Below, piece by piece: positions 16,636 through 26,836 of a stretch of 64,000 nucleotides of DNA (the first letter of the stretch is position 1; each line of letters begins with the position of its first letter). The stretch covers positions 2,666,001 to 2,730,000 of the forward strand of contig NZ_CP139148.1 of the NCBI RefSeq assembly GCF_034058155.1, in the 5' to 3' direction. Below the pieces are notes generated by a model. It made no database searches, was not told the DNA's origin, and was given only the letters and a program-made list of their open reading frames with translations. Source of the DNA: Flavobacterium sp. KACC 22761. GTDB taxonomy: Bacteria; Bacteroidota; Bacteroidia; Flavobacteriales; Flavobacteriaceae. A program made the translations under genes and the position numbers.

Positions 16636-19600
16636 ATGAAATTAAAATTTAAATGGATTTTTACGCTCCTTGTAGCGTTATCTATGCAGTTTTCTTTCGC
16701 TCAAGAGAGAACTGTAACTGGAAAGGTATCTGATAAAACAGGTGTTATTCCAGGAGTAAATGTTCTTGTGAAAGGATCTAAAACAAATACTCAGACAGAT
16801 TTTGATGGAAGTTATTCTATTAAAGCAAAGACTGGTGATGTTTTGGTTTTTTCATATGTTGGTATGAACAACAAACAAGTTACTGTAGGAACTTCAAATA
16901 CAGTAAACGTTGAAATGGAATCTGAAGCACAATTAATGAATGAGGTTGTCGTAGTTGGTTACGGTGTTCAGAAAAGAAAAGAGGTTACAGGTTCTATTTC
17001 TAAAATTGCAGGTAACGACATCGCTAACTTAGTAACTCCATCTTTTGAAGGAGTATTAGCTGGTAGAGCAACTGGAGTACAAGTTGTAACTAACAGTGGT
17101 ATTGTGGGTGTTGCTCCAAAAATTAGAATTAGAGGTATTGCTTCTATTTCTAGTGGAAGTGATCCATTAATCGTAGTAGATGGTGTGCCAATTCTTTCTG
17201 GTGATATCGGAGGTGTTGCAAATACAAACGGTTTAGCAGATATCAACCCAGACGATATCGAATCATTCGACATCTTGAAAGATGGTGCTGCAACGGCTAT
17301 CTACGGATCTAGAGCTGCGAATGGGGTAATTTTGATTACTACTAAAAGTGGTAAAAAAGGAACTTTAAAAGTTAATTTCTCTTCAAATTTTGGTGTTGCA
17401 AGTGCAGCTAAAAAATATGATCTTTTACAGACTCCTGATTTCTTAACAATTGCAAACGAAAAAAGAACTAATAGAGGACAAGCTCCATGGGCTGTTGGAA
17501 GTACTTATAATACAGACTGGCAAAGTGCTGTTTTAAGAAACGCACCTCAAATCACTAACAACTTAGCGTTCAGTGGTGGTTCTGATAAAACTAAATACTA
17601 CTTATCTTTAGGTTATACTGATCAAGATGGTATCAACTTGTCAAATAGCATGCAGAGATATTCTGTAAGAGCTAATATTGATCAAGATATCAATAAATGG
17701 TTAAGCATTGGTACAAACTTAAGTGTTTCTAGAACTGAGTACAATGGTTTAAATACTAGTGCTAGTGGACTTTCTGGTAATATCTTCAACACAATCAGAC
17801 AATTACCTAACGTGCCAATTTATGATGCTGCAAACCCAACAGGATATAACTTAACATTACCGTTAAGCACAAATACAGTTGGTAGATGGGATAATACTGA
17901 TCCAGTAGGAGATAACATTACAAATATTATTTATGTATTAGATCATAATAAATATTACTCAAAAGTTAACAGAACATTGTTAAGCATTTTTGCTAATGCA
18001 AAAATTACTTCTGATTTAACTTATAAATTACAAGTAAGTGCTGATAACTCTATCACTGGTGGATTACAATACTGGAATCCTATTCACGGTGACGGACGTT
18101 CTAGAAACGGTTACCTTTACAATGATAATACAGAATACTTAAGATGGAACTGGCAAAATATCTTGAACTACAAGCATACTTTTGGCGAAAATCATAACGT
18201 AGGAGCTACAGCTGTTGCTGAGTACCAAAAACAGAGATACCAAAATTTCTGGGGATCTGGAAGTGATATTATCAGTGATTTCTTCAACAAAAACTTAGTT
18301 ACTAACTCATATGTTACTAAAGATTCAGGTGGATCTGTTACTGAAAACGGTATCATTTCTTACTTAGGACGTTTTACATATAACTATAAAGAGAAATACT
18401 TTATTCAAGGTTCTATCAGAAGAGACGGTATTTCTAAATTAAGTGCAGATACAAGATGGACTAACTTCCCTGGAGTTTCTGCAGGTTGGACAGTTTCTAA
18501 AGAAGATTTCATGCAAGGAATCAGCAATACACTTTCTGATTTCAAACTTAGAGCATCTTACTCTAAAGTTGGAAATACTGAAATTGGAAACTACCCATAC
18601 ATGGACTTAACAACTGGTTCTCCTTATGCAACTGCAAATGGTATTGGATATTTCCAATTTGGAAATCCTCAATTACAATGGGAATCTAGTGAGAAAATTG
18701 ACTTCGGGGCTGATTTCGGATTATTCAATAATCGTTTGACTATCGGTTTCGATTACTACAGAAACAATATCGATAAATTAATCTTGGCTGTACCGGTTTC
18801 TCCATCATTAGGGGTTCCGTTTAACACAACAAACAAAAATATTGGTAAATTGTATAACCAAGGTTTAGAGTTCGCTGTAGCTTACAAAGCTATCAACAAC
18901 CAAAACTTCAAATGGGATGTGTCTTCAAACTTGACTTTGTCTAAAAACGTAGTTACTGACGTATTTAATGGTCAAGATATCATTGGAGGATCTTCTACAG
19001 ATACTAACATTGCACCAAATATCATTATCAGACAAGGTGAATCAATGAACTCTTTATATGGTTTCAGATATTGGGGAGTTAACAAAGCAAATGGTAACCC
19101 AGTTTACTATAAAGCTGATGGTAGTTTAGTTCAAGGAAACATTCCAACATCTACTTACTATGTTTACGATCCAAACAATCCAGCTGCTTTAACAACTCCA
19201 GCTACTTTAAGTGCTGCTACTGATAAAGTAATTTTAGGTAATACATTACCAACTTACTATGGTTCTGTATCTTCTAGCATGAAATACAAAAATCTTGATT
19301 TCGGATTTATGTTCAGATTCAGTGGAGGAAACAAAATTTTCAACTCTACAAGAAGAGAGTTGATGAACCAAAACTTCAACAACAACGGAACAGAGATTTT
19401 AGGAAGATGGCAAAGTGTTGACAATCCTGGAGACGGATGGACTCCAAGATTATGGGCAAGTTCAAATACATTTACTAACCTTTCTGGAAACGCGAGTTCT
19501 CGTTTCGTAGAAAAAGGAGATTTCATTTCTTTAGATAACATTAGCTTAGGTTATACTTTACCTAGAATCTTGTTAGATAAAATTCAAGTAGAAAACTTCA

Positions 19601-19740
19601 GAATCTATGTTCAGGCTCAAAACATCTGGTTGATTTCTGATTACAAAGGTATTAACCCTGAAATGGAAACATCTGGAGTAGATATCAATGGAACTCCACG
19701 TTCTAAAGTTATATCAATGGGAATAAATGTTAGTTTATAA
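16636..19740 (+). CDS. SusC/RagA-family TonB-linked outer membrane protein (pair 2)
   Basis: A TonB-dependent outer-membrane importer of 1,034 residues. The signal peptide ends MQFSFAQE. A carboxypeptidase-like domain (TGKVSDKTGVIPGVNVLV) follows, then a TonB-box region (NEVVVVGYGVQKRKEVTGS), the plug (LIVVDGVPILSGD, DIESFDILKDGAATAIYGSR) and the barrel ending MGINVSL. By eye the gene favours AAC, TTC, TAC and ATC codons much more than pair 1, as rpoB and tuf in this window do, which suggests high expression. The SusD partner follows immediately. No catabolic genes lie beside it, so the substrate is unknown. Confidence 0.94.
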   Translation: MKLKFKWIFTLLVALSMQFSFAQERTVTGKVSDKTGVIPGVNVLVKGSKTNTQTDFDGSYSIKAKTGDVLVFSYVGMNNKQVTVGTSNTVNVEMESEAQLMNEVVVVGYGVQKRKEVTGSISKIAGNDIANLVTPSFEGVLAGRATGVQVVTNSGIVGVAPKIRIRGIASISSGSDPLIVVDGVPILSGDIGGVANTNGLADINPDDIESFDILKDGAATAIYGSRAANGVILITTKSGKKGTLKVNFSSNFGVASAAKKYDLLQTPDFLTIANEKRTNRGQAPWAVGSTYNTDWQSAVLRNAPQITNNLAFSGGSDKTKYYLSLGYTDQDGINLSNSMQRYSVRANIDQDINKWLSIGTNLSVSRTEYNGLNTSASGLSGNIFNTIRQLPNVPIYDAANPTGYNLTLPLSTNTVGRWDNTDPVGDNITNIIYVLDHNKYYSKVNRTLLSIFANAKITSDLTYKLQVSADNSITGGLQYWNPIHGDGRSRNGYLYNDNTEYLRWNWQNILNYKHTFGENHNVGATAVAEYQKQRYQNFWGSGSDIISDFFNKNLVTNSYVTKDSGGSVTENGIISYLGRFTYNYKEKYFIQGSIRRDGISKLSADTRWTNFPGVSAGWTVSKEDFMQGISNTLSDFKLRASYSKVGNTEIGNYPYMDLTTGSPYATANGIGYFQFGNPQLQWESSEKIDFGADFGLFNNRLTIGFDYYRNNIDKLILAVPVSPSLGVPFNTTNKNIGKLYNQGLEFAVAYKAINNQNFKWDVSSNLTLSKNVVTDVFNGQDIIGGSSTDTNIAPNIIIRQGESMNSLYGFRYWGVNKANGNPVYYKADGSLVQGNIPTSTYYVYDPNNPAALTTPATLSAATDKVILGNTLPTYYGSVSSSMKYKNLDFGFMFRFSGGNKIFNSTRRELMNQNFNNNGTEILGRWQSVDNPGDGWTPRLWASSNTFTNLSGNASSRFVEKGDFISLDNISLGYTLPRILLDKIQVENFRIYVQAQNIWLISDYKGINPEMETSGVDINGTPRSKVISMGINVSL

Positions 19741-19741
19741 T

Positions 19742-21298
19742 ATGAAAAATATGAAAAATATAATAAAATCAATTTTACTTTCTGCAGTAGTACTTGGGAT
19801 GAGCTCATGTACTGAAGAAAAGATCTTAGACCTTGTACCTATAAATAACGTTCCGACTGACCTAGCTTTTACAACTCCAACATATATCGAAACTTATATG
19901 GCTGGTGTGTATAACGCTGCAGCGATTGGTACTTATAACAGTGGTACTTCAAATGGTGGTAGAGGATACGTATGGGGAGCTGCTTTTGTTGAGCAGGGAG
20001 AATGTATGGGAGAAGATGCAGTAAACAATGCTACTTTCTACCAGTTAACATATACTCAAACTTACGATCCAACATCTGCAAATAACGTTTACTACTGGGT
20101 TGACGGTTACAGATTAATCAACAGATGTAACTTAATGATCGAAGGAGTTAATGACGCTGTAAAAAAAGGTGTAATTACGAAAGCTGTAGGTGATGACTAT
20201 ATTGGTCAATCTAAATTTTTAAGAGCGATTACACATTTTGAATTATTGAATTATTTCGCAAGACCTTACAACCACACTCCAGGAGCTACACATTTAGGTA
20301 TTCCTTACAGAGAAGTTGGTGTAAATACTCAAGCAGAAATTGATTCTGAAAATGCAAAACCTAGAAATACTGTAGCAGAATGTTATGCTAAAGTACTTGC
20401 TGATTTAGATGACGCTGAAAAATTAATTACAACTGCAACTATTTCAAGAGCATCTAAAAATGCTGCGATTGCTTTCAAAACGAGAGTTTATCTTCAAAAG
20501 AGAGACTGGGCAAATGTAGTTGCTGAAGGAACTAAATTAAATGGTAAATATACTTTGACTGCTAAGCCAGGTGATCCATTCGTACCAGCTAGTAACTTAA
20601 CAAACTCAGAGTCTATTTTCTCTATCGCTCACTCTGCTACTTCTAACCCTCAGGTTAATGCTGCATTAGCAAGTATTTTGAACAGTAGAGCTTTAGTTAA
20701 CATTAGCCCTATTATCTGGAGAGAACCAAGATGGTTAGCTAATGATAAAAGAAGAGAAGAAGGTGTTATGATCAAAACTGTTGCTGGTAGAAAATACACT
20801 AACAAATATTCTGATATTGTTAACTTGACAGATGCTGCTCCAGTGATTAGATATGCTGAGGTTTTATTAAACATGGCTGAAGCACAAGCACGTTTAAATA
20901 CTCCTGCTAGTTTAGCTTCTTCTTTGGCTTTATTGAACCAAGTAAGAAACAGATCATTAGCTAATCCTGCAACTGAAGCTTATACTGCAGCTACTTTAAA
21001 TACGCCACAAACTTTAGTTCCTGCGATCCTTATTGAAAGAAGAATCGAGTTTTTAATGGAAGGACGCAGATGGTCTGATATCCACAGATTACAAAATGAT
21101 GATATTGCTCCAATCAACGGTATCCCTGCAAAACTTGCTAATGCTGCTCCAGCTGCTGCATTATACACTTTAGGAACTCCTTACACAGGTCCTTACGGTG
21201 TACCAGCTTTGCCTTATACTGATTACAAATTTATTTGGCCAATACCACAAATTGAAATGAATACAAACCCAGGTTTAGGACAAAACCCTAACTGGTAA
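19742..21298 (+). CDS. SusD/RagB-family nutrient uptake lipoprotein (pair 2)
   Basis: A surface lipoprotein of about 518 residues. An open frame reaches back to 19727 inside the SusC gene, but the ATG at 19742, right after its stop, is chosen; the ATG at 19751 is also possible. The lipobox is GMSSC. Classical SusD features are present: YWVDGYRLINRCNLMI, KFLRAITHFELLNYFARPYN, APVIRYAEVLLNMAEAQAR and the late block IERRIEFLMEGRRWSDIHRL. It caps the pair 2 SusC barrel. Codon use matches its partner, and a strong terminator follows. Confidence 0.93.
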   Translation: MKNMKNIIKSILLSAVVLGMSSCTEEKILDLVPINNVPTDLAFTTPTYIETYMAGVYNAAAIGTYNSGTSNGGRGYVWGAAFVEQGECMGEDAVNNATFYQLTYTQTYDPTSANNVYYWVDGYRLINRCNLMIEGVNDAVKKGVITKAVGDDYIGQSKFLRAITHFELLNYFARPYNHTPGATHLGIPYREVGVNTQAEIDSENAKPRNTVAECYAKVLADLDDAEKLITTATISRASKNAAIAFKTRVYLQKRDWANVVAEGTKLNGKYTLTAKPGDPFVPASNLTNSESIFSIAHSATSNPQVNAALASILNSRALVNISPIIWREPRWLANDKRREEGVMIKTVAGRKYTNKYSDIVNLTDAAPVIRYAEVLLNMAEAQARLNTPASLASSLALLNQVRNRSLANPATEAYTAATLNTPQTLVPAILIERRIEFLMEGRRWSDIHRLQNDDIAPINGIPAKLANAAPAAALYTLGTPYTGPYGVPALPYTDYKFIWPIPQIEMNTNPGLGQNPNW

Positions 21299-21322
21299 GA
21301 AAATAAATATTTTGATTTTTTT

Positions 21323-21354
21323 AAAACCCTCAATCATTTTTGATTGGGGGTTTT
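21323..21354 (+). terminator. Terminator of SusCD pair 2
   Basis: A 14-bp stem with one G-U pair (AAAACCCTCAATCA at 21323-21336 with TGATTGGGGGTTTT at 21341-21354), a TTTT loop and a T tail. Confidence 0.85.
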
Positions 21355-21399
21355 TCTATTTGCAATATATTGTGATAAAAATTCTGCAATCACACTGAT

Positions 21400-21433
21400 T
21401 TGTTTTTTTATACGTTTTTATCTTTTACCTTTG
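21400..21433 (+). promoter_or_regulatory. Promoter of the putative porin gene
   Basis: TTG (21400-21402), a 23-base spacer, then TACCTTTG (21426-21433) fit the Bacteroidota consensus, 43 bases before the ATG. Confidence 0.6.
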
Positions 21434-21476
21434 CTTGACTAATTTTGTCGATTATAATTTCATATAAAACAATCAA

Positions 21477-23447
21477 ATGAGAATACTCTTTTTTCTATAC
21501 CTAATAATAATGCCCGCCTTATTGTTTTCTCAAGAAAAAAACACTCCAAAAAATAATTTGGATATGAATACAAAGTATTCTAGTATTACTGATACGGTAA
21601 AAAAGAAAAAATCATTAGTGGCTAAAATTGAGCAATATCAGATTTTTACTTTAGAACACGATACAACTTATGCAGATACGTCTTTAACATTAAAAAGTGC
21701 TTACAGACAAAATTATCTTCGCAAAGATTATTTTGGACTTTTGGAATTCTCAAATATCGGGCAGACGTTTAATACATTGCAGTATAGTTTGAATAGTTTT
21801 TCTCCGTATCCAGAAATTGGTTTTGCAGGCAAACATTTTGATTATATGCAGCCGTCGGACATTAAATATTACTCAGCACCAACTCCGTTTACCGAATTGT
21901 TTTTTAATACCACTATAAATAAAGGACAAAACGTAGATTCGTTTATCACATTGAATACTTCAAAAAATCTGAATTTTTCAATTGCATATAGAGGTTTGCG
22001 TTCAGAAGGAAATTATATCAATCAAATGGCTAGTGTGGGTAATTTTAGATTTACGACAAGTTATGCGACTACCAATAAAAGATATATCTTGAATGCGCAC
22101 GTAACGTTCCAAGATGTGACAAATGAAGAAAATGGCGGAATTACAAGACCAGAGGATTTTGAAAGCGATAACCCTGATTATAAAAATCGCCAACGATTAC
22201 AAGTTTATTTAACAGATGCTAAAACATTATTAAAAGGCCATCGTTTCTTTTTTGATCACGCCTTTAGAATTAATCCAAAAGATGCCGATAACAATTTGTA
22301 TGTAACGCATCAATTTAATTACGAATATAAAATTTTCGAATACAAACAACCGACGGTTTTATCTTCAGTAGGTAATGTCACAAATGTGCAGCGTTTTGGA
22401 GAATCGTACGTGACCAGCAATATAAACGACAGAACTCGTTTTGAAAAATTATATAACAAAGCGGGACTTGCTTACGAAAATTCACTTTTAGGGAAGTTCT
22501 ATTTCTTTATTGATGACTACCGATCAAACTATGAGTATAACAGAATTATCGTAAAAGAAGACGGACATATAATTCCGAATAATTTGTTTTTGCAGATTAA
22601 TAATGTTGGTGGACAATATGAATATCAAAAAAACAAATGGAATGGGCGTTTCTTATACACTAGATCGATTACAAACCAGTCGCTTTCTGATTTGGATGCA
22701 AGATTGAAATACAATTTAAACAAAGATTTTCAGTTTGATTTTAGCTATCGCAATATCAATAAGTTGCCTAATAACAATTATAATTTGTACCAAAGTAGTT
22801 ATGTAGAATACAATTGGTCAAATAATTTTAAAAACGAAAAAATCAATCAGCTTGGAGCAAATGTTTACACGCCTTGGTTGAATGCCGAAGTTCAATATTC
22901 TGTATTAAAAGATCATTTGTATTTTGCTGACGTTTCAACGTCAGGACAAGCTGCGGTTCACACTCAAATTATAAATCCGGCTCAGTACGGAAACATAATT
23001 AATTATTTTTCTATAAAAGCAAATAAAGAATTCAAGTTTGGAAGATTCGGTTTTGACAATACGCTTTTATACCAAAAAGTAGATCAGTCTGAATTGATCG
23101 TGAACGTGCCGGATTTTGTGACCAGAAATACATTATATTATTCTAGCTACTTTTTCAAAAAAGCCCTGTTTATGCAAACCGGACTTGTTTTTAATTATTT
23201 TACGAAATATTACGGAAATGATTACAATCCAGTAATTGGAGAATTTTTTGTTCAAAACACCAAGGAAATTGGTAATTATGCAAGATTCGACTTTTTCGTA
23301 AATGCAAGAATTCGTCAAACGCGTTTTTATTTAAAAGCAGAACATTTTAATTCTGCGTTTTCTAAAAACGATTATTATGCGGCGCCTAATAATCCTTATC
23401 GTGATTTTCTTATCCGATTTGGTTTAGTTTGGAACTGGTTCGAATAA
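21477..23447 (+). CDS. Putative porin (outer membrane beta-barrel)
   Basis: A 656-residue protein with a signal peptide (MRILFFLYLIIMPALLFSQE) and a long series of amphipathic strands ending in phenylalanine-rich RFGLVWNWFE, as expected for an outer-membrane barrel. The N-terminal block LEHDTTYADTSLTLKSAYRQ and the following FGLLEFSNIGQTFNTLQY are characteristic of the Bacteroidota putative porin family (Porin_10 type). No plug or CPDreg domain is present, so it is not TonB-dependent. The substrate is unknown. It has its own promoter, and the synthase gene starts 52 bases later. Confidence 0.85.
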   Translation: MRILFFLYLIIMPALLFSQEKNTPKNNLDMNTKYSSITDTVKKKKSLVAKIEQYQIFTLEHDTTYADTSLTLKSAYRQNYLRKDYFGLLEFSNIGQTFNTLQYSLNSFSPYPEIGFAGKHFDYMQPSDIKYYSAPTPFTELFFNTTINKGQNVDSFITLNTSKNLNFSIAYRGLRSEGNYINQMASVGNFRFTTSYATTNKRYILNAHVTFQDVTNEENGGITRPEDFESDNPDYKNRQRLQVYLTDAKTLLKGHRFFFDHAFRINPKDADNNLYVTHQFNYEYKIFEYKQPTVLSSVGNVTNVQRFGESYVTSNINDRTRFEKLYNKAGLAYENSLLGKFYFFIDDYRSNYEYNRIIVKEDGHIIPNNLFLQINNVGGQYEYQKNKWNGRFLYTRSITNQSLSDLDARLKYNLNKDFQFDFSYRNINKLPNNNYNLYQSSYVEYNWSNNFKNEKINQLGANVYTPWLNAEVQYSVLKDHLYFADVSTSGQAAVHTQIINPAQYGNIINYFSIKANKEFKFGRFGFDNTLLYQKVDQSELIVNVPDFVTRNTLYYSSYFFKKALFMQTGLVFNYFTKYYGNDYNPVIGEFFVQNTKEIGNYARFDFFVNARIRQTRFYLKAEHFNSAFSKNDYYAAPNNPYRDFLIRFGLVWNWFE

Positions 23448-23499
23448 AATTTGAGCCTTGATTTATTTTTTTAAAACCAAATATTAAATTACAATAAAA

Positions 23500-24861
23500 A
23501 TGGACTTTTCAAATAATATTTTAGAAACAATAGGCAATACGCCGCTTGTAAAGCTCAACAAAATTGTTGCTGAAATTGATGCGTTAGTATTGGCAAAAGT
23601 CGAAACTTTTAATCCAGGTAATTCTGTAAAAGACAGAATGGCTGTTAAAATGATTGAAGATGCTGAGGCTGATGGAAGATTGAAACCTGGAGGAACAATT
23701 ATTGAAGGAACCTCTGGAAATACAGGAATGGGATTGGCACTTGTTGCGATCGTTAAAGGATATAAATTGATTTGTGTTATCTCTGATAAACAATCAAAAG
23801 AAAAAATGGATATACTTCGCGCTGTTGGAGCTAAAGTTGTAGTTTGTCCTACAGATGTTGAGCCAACAGACCCACGGTCTTATTATTCGGTTTCAAAACG
23901 TTTAGCTGAAGAAACGCCAAATTCTTGGTATGTGAATCAGTATGATAATATGTCAAATTCATTGGCACATTACGAGCAAACTGGACCAGAAATCTGGAAA
24001 CAAACCGATGGAAAAATTACACATTTTGTTGTGGGTGTTGGAACGGGAGGAACTATTTCAGGCGTTGGAAAATACTTAAAAGAGAAGAATCCAAATATCA
24101 AAATCTGGGGAATTGACACTTATGGTTCTGTTTTCAAAAAATATCATGAAACGGGTATTTTTGATGAAAACGAAATTTATTCTTATATCACTGAAGGTAT
24201 CGGCGAAGATATTTTGCCTAAAAATGTTGATTTTTCTTTAATAGATGGTTTTACCAAAGTTACAGACAAAGATGCAGCAGTTTATACGAGAAAAATTGCA
24301 CTTGAAGAAGGAATTTTTGTTGGAAATTCTGCTGGAGCTTGTATCAAAGGATTGCTTCAATTAAAAGAGCATTTTAAGCCAGACGATGTTGTCGTGGTTT
24401 TATTTCACGATTCTGGAAGCCGTTATGTTGGAAAAATGTTTAATGATGATTGGATGCGCGAACGCGGATTCTTGGAAGAAAACGTAACTAAAGCTGAAGA
24501 TGTCATCAAAGATCATATTGACAAAGAATTGATCGTAGTGCGTACAGAAGAATTAGTTTCACATGCCATTGAGCGTATGCGTAAATATAAAATTTCGCAA
24601 ATTCCAGTTGTTGATATTAATGGATTTGTCGGTTCTGTTGATGAAACCGACTTATTTAGAAGTTATGTCGCCGATAAAAACGTTGCCGAAAAACCAATTA
24701 AAGAAGTAATGGGAAAACCATTCCCGATCGTAAAAATGGGAACTCCAATCGAAGAAGTGTCTAAACTTTTCTCAAAAGAAAATGACGCTGTTTTAGTTGA
24801 TTTAGGCAATGGGCATCACCATATTATCACGAAATATGATATCATTGGTTCAATAAAATAA
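23500..24861 (+). CDS. Cysteine/cystathionine beta-synthase with CBS domain pair
   Basis: A 453-residue PLP enzyme. The fold-type II catalytic part (1-320) carries the Schiff-base lysine at about 44 (NPGNSVKDRMAVKM), the substrate loop EGTSGNTGMGLAL and the phosphate-binding GVGTGGTISGVGKYLK. Two CBS domains follow (about 340-453: SHAIERMRKYKISQIPVVD and VMGKPFPIVKMGTPIEEVS), the arrangement of cystathionine beta-synthase. It may make cystathionine from serine and homocysteine, or cysteine from O-acetylserine, and sequence alone does not settle this. The CBS pair probably binds an adenosine ligand. A strong terminator follows. Confidence 0.92.
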   Translation: MDFSNNILETIGNTPLVKLNKIVAEIDALVLAKVETFNPGNSVKDRMAVKMIEDAEADGRLKPGGTIIEGTSGNTGMGLALVAIVKGYKLICVISDKQSKEKMDILRAVGAKVVVCPTDVEPTDPRSYYSVSKRLAEETPNSWYVNQYDNMSNSLAHYEQTGPEIWKQTDGKITHFVVGVGTGGTISGVGKYLKEKNPNIKIWGIDTYGSVFKKYHETGIFDENEIYSYITEGIGEDILPKNVDFSLIDGFTKVTDKDAAVYTRKIALEEGIFVGNSAGACIKGLLQLKEHFKPDDVVVVLFHDSGSRYVGKMFNDDWMRERGFLEENVTKAEDVIKDHIDKELIVVRTEELVSHAIERMRKYKISQIPVVDINGFVGSVDETDLFRSYVADKNVAEKPIKEVMGKPFPIVKMGTPIEEVSKLFSKENDAVLVDLGNGHHHIITKYDIIGSIK

Positions 24862-24880
24862 GACTTTAAACATAGAATTT

Positions 24881-24920
24881 ATCCATAAATCTGATTACTA
24901 TTGTAATTGGATTTATGGAT
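24881..24920 (+). terminator. Terminator of the CBS-domain synthase gene
   Basis: An 18-bp stem with two G-U pairs (24881-24898 with 24903-24920; outer part ATCCATAAATC/GATTTATGGAT), a TATT loop and a TTGTTTTTT tail. Confidence 0.85.
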
Positions 24921-24940
24921 TTGTTTTTTAAAAATAGAAT

Positions 24941-25423
24941 ATGAATTTTACCGCAATAGATTTTGAAACCGCAACAGGTTTTCATCCGTGTTCCGTTGGA
25001 ATTGTTACGGTGCAGAACGGCGTGATTGTCGATGAATTTGTCACTTTGATAAAACCACCCAATAATATATACAATCCGTTTACGATTCAAGTGCATGGAA
25101 TTTATCCGAGAGATACCGTTAATGCAAAATCGTTTAAACAAGTTTATCCAGAAATCGAAAAAAGACTAAAAAATAGAGTCGTAGTGGCTCATAATGAAAG
25201 TTTTGATCGAAATGTGCTGGTAAAGTCAATGTTGGCAAATGGCTTGAATTATGAGGATTTGAATATTGCCTCAAAATGGGAATGCACTGTGAAAATTTAC
25301 AAGGCAAAAGGTGTAAAACCTACAAAACTAAGTGATTGTTGTCGTGAAATGAATATTAAATTAAATCACCACGAAGCATTGTCAGATGCACGAGCGTGCG
25401 CAAAATTATATATGTTGCGATAA
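24941..25423 (+). CDS. DnaQ-like DEDDh 3'-5' exonuclease
   Basis: A 160-residue single-domain exonuclease. The DEDDh residues are all visible: Asp7 and Glu9 in AIDFETATG, Asp89 in VVAHNESFDRNVL, and His144 with Asp149 in NHHEALSDA. It resembles the stand-alone epsilon-like exonucleases that trim DNA or RNA 3' ends. No polymerase, BRCT or GIY-YIG domain is attached. It follows the terminator of the upstream gene, and the DUF2851 gene begins 76 bases later in the same direction. Confidence 0.9.
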   Translation: MNFTAIDFETATGFHPCSVGIVTVQNGVIVDEFVTLIKPPNNIYNPFTIQVHGIYPRDTVNAKSFKQVYPEIEKRLKNRVVVAHNESFDRNVLVKSMLANGLNYEDLNIASKWECTVKIYKAKGVKPTKLSDCCREMNIKLNHHEALSDARACAKLYMLR

Positions 25424-25499
25424 AAAAGCGCATTTACTTGTAGGAATAATATTATTTTTTAATTATTTTAGGTCTTGTAATTTTTATAAAGACTTAAAA

Positions 25500-26771
25500 A
25501 TGAAAGAAGATTTTCTTCATTATCTCTGGCGTTTTAAAAAGTTTGATACTTTGAATTTAAAAACGGCCCAAAAAGATGAACTTGTTATTTTTAAGACAGG
25601 TGATTATTTAGGACTTTCTGGCCCTGATTTTTTTAATGCACAAATTAAAATTGGAGATCAAAAATGGGCTGGAAATATTGAAATTCATTTAAAATCCTCT
25701 GATTGGTATTTGCATTATCATGAAAAAGATGTGGCTTATGAGAATGTAATTTTGCATGTGGTTTGGGAACATGATACTGAAGTTTTCAGAAAAAACAATT
25801 CTGAAATACCTGTTTTGGTCTTAAAAGAGTATGTTTCTACAGAAACGATAAAAAGTTATAACGCACTCGTTTCGGTTAAGTCATGGATATTTTGTGAAAG
25901 ACAACTTAAGGAAATCGACAACTTTGTTTTGAAAAATTGGCAAGAAAGACTTTTTTTCGAAAGACTGGAACGCAAATCACAATTTATTTTTCAATTATTA
26001 GAAGAAACCAATCAAGATTGGGAAGCAGTTTTGTTTTGCATGCTGGCTAAGAATTTCGGACTTAATACAAACGGAAACTCTTTTTTTCAAATGTCAAAGG
26101 CAATTCCTTTTTCTGTTTTCAGAAAGGAAAGTTTTGAAATAGAAAATCTCGAAGCATTGCTTTTTGGAATCTGTGGTTTGCTTGACTCAGAGAAAGAAGA
26201 TGTTTATTTTAAGGATTTAAAATTTAGGTATTTTTTTCTGCTTCATAAATATAATTTGGAACGAACTTATGTTGATCCAGTGCAGTTTTTTAAGCACCGA
26301 CCAGATAATTTTCCTACTATTAGGCTTTCTCAATTGGCCAGTCTGTATTTTAATTGCCACAATTTATTTTCGAAGATAATCGAACTAAAGTCAGCAGAAA
26401 GTGTTTATAAGTTGATGGAGGTTTCGGTAAGTTTATATTGGGAGAATCATTATCAGTTTGATAAAGAAAGTCCTAAAAAGGCTAAAAAGCTTTCAAAATC
26501 GTTTATCGATTTATTGATTATAAATACGATAATTCCATTGCAGTTTGCTTATTCAAATATAATGGGCGAGACAATTGCTGAGGATTTAATCGACTTTATG
26601 AATGATGTTTCGGCAGAGAAAAATTCGATAATTGAAAAGTTTGAATCCTTTGGCATAAAATCAAAAAATGCGTTTGAAAGCCAGACGCTAATCGAACTCA
26701 AAAATGAATATTGCAATCATAATGCTTGCTTGAAATGTGCAATAGGAATGGAGTTGCTCAAAAATAATTAG
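25500..26771 (+). CDS. DUF2851 family protein
   Basis: A 423-residue protein of the Bacteroidota-specific DUF2851 family, recognised by the N-terminus MKEDFLHYLWRFKKFD, by GDYLGLSGPDFFNAQIKIGD and WAGNIEIHLKSSDWYLHYH, and by a C-terminal CNHNACLKCAIG cysteine cluster. The frame is open back to 25386 inside the exonuclease gene, but the ATG at 25500 gives the family start. The conserved acidic, glycine and histidine pattern in the first 110 residues suggests a nuclease-like fold, which is only an inference. Its biological role is unknown. Confidence 0.85.
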   Translation: MKEDFLHYLWRFKKFDTLNLKTAQKDELVIFKTGDYLGLSGPDFFNAQIKIGDQKWAGNIEIHLKSSDWYLHYHEKDVAYENVILHVVWEHDTEVFRKNNSEIPVLVLKEYVSTETIKSYNALVSVKSWIFCERQLKEIDNFVLKNWQERLFFERLERKSQFIFQLLEETNQDWEAVLFCMLAKNFGLNTNGNSFFQMSKAIPFSVFRKESFEIENLEALLFGICGLLDSEKEDVYFKDLKFRYFFLLHKYNLERTYVDPVQFFKHRPDNFPTIRLSQLASLYFNCHNLFSKIIELKSAESVYKLMEVSVSLYWENHYQFDKESPKKAKKLSKSFIDLLIINTIIPLQFAYSNIMGETIAEDLIDFMNDVSAEKNSIIEKFESFGIKSKNAFESQTLIELKNEYCNHNACLKCAIGMELLKNN

Positions 26772-26784
26772 CGAATTAGAAAAT

Positions 26785-26811
26785 TTGATAATTAGATAAT
26801 TCCTATTTTTG
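26785..26811 (+). promoter_or_regulatory. Promoter of the PspC-like gene
   Basis: TTG (26785-26787), a 16-base spacer, then TATTTTTG (26804-26811). The spacer is one base short of the usual range. Confidence 0.5.
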
Positions 26812-26836
26812 TAAATCTAAAAATCTAAAATAAAAA

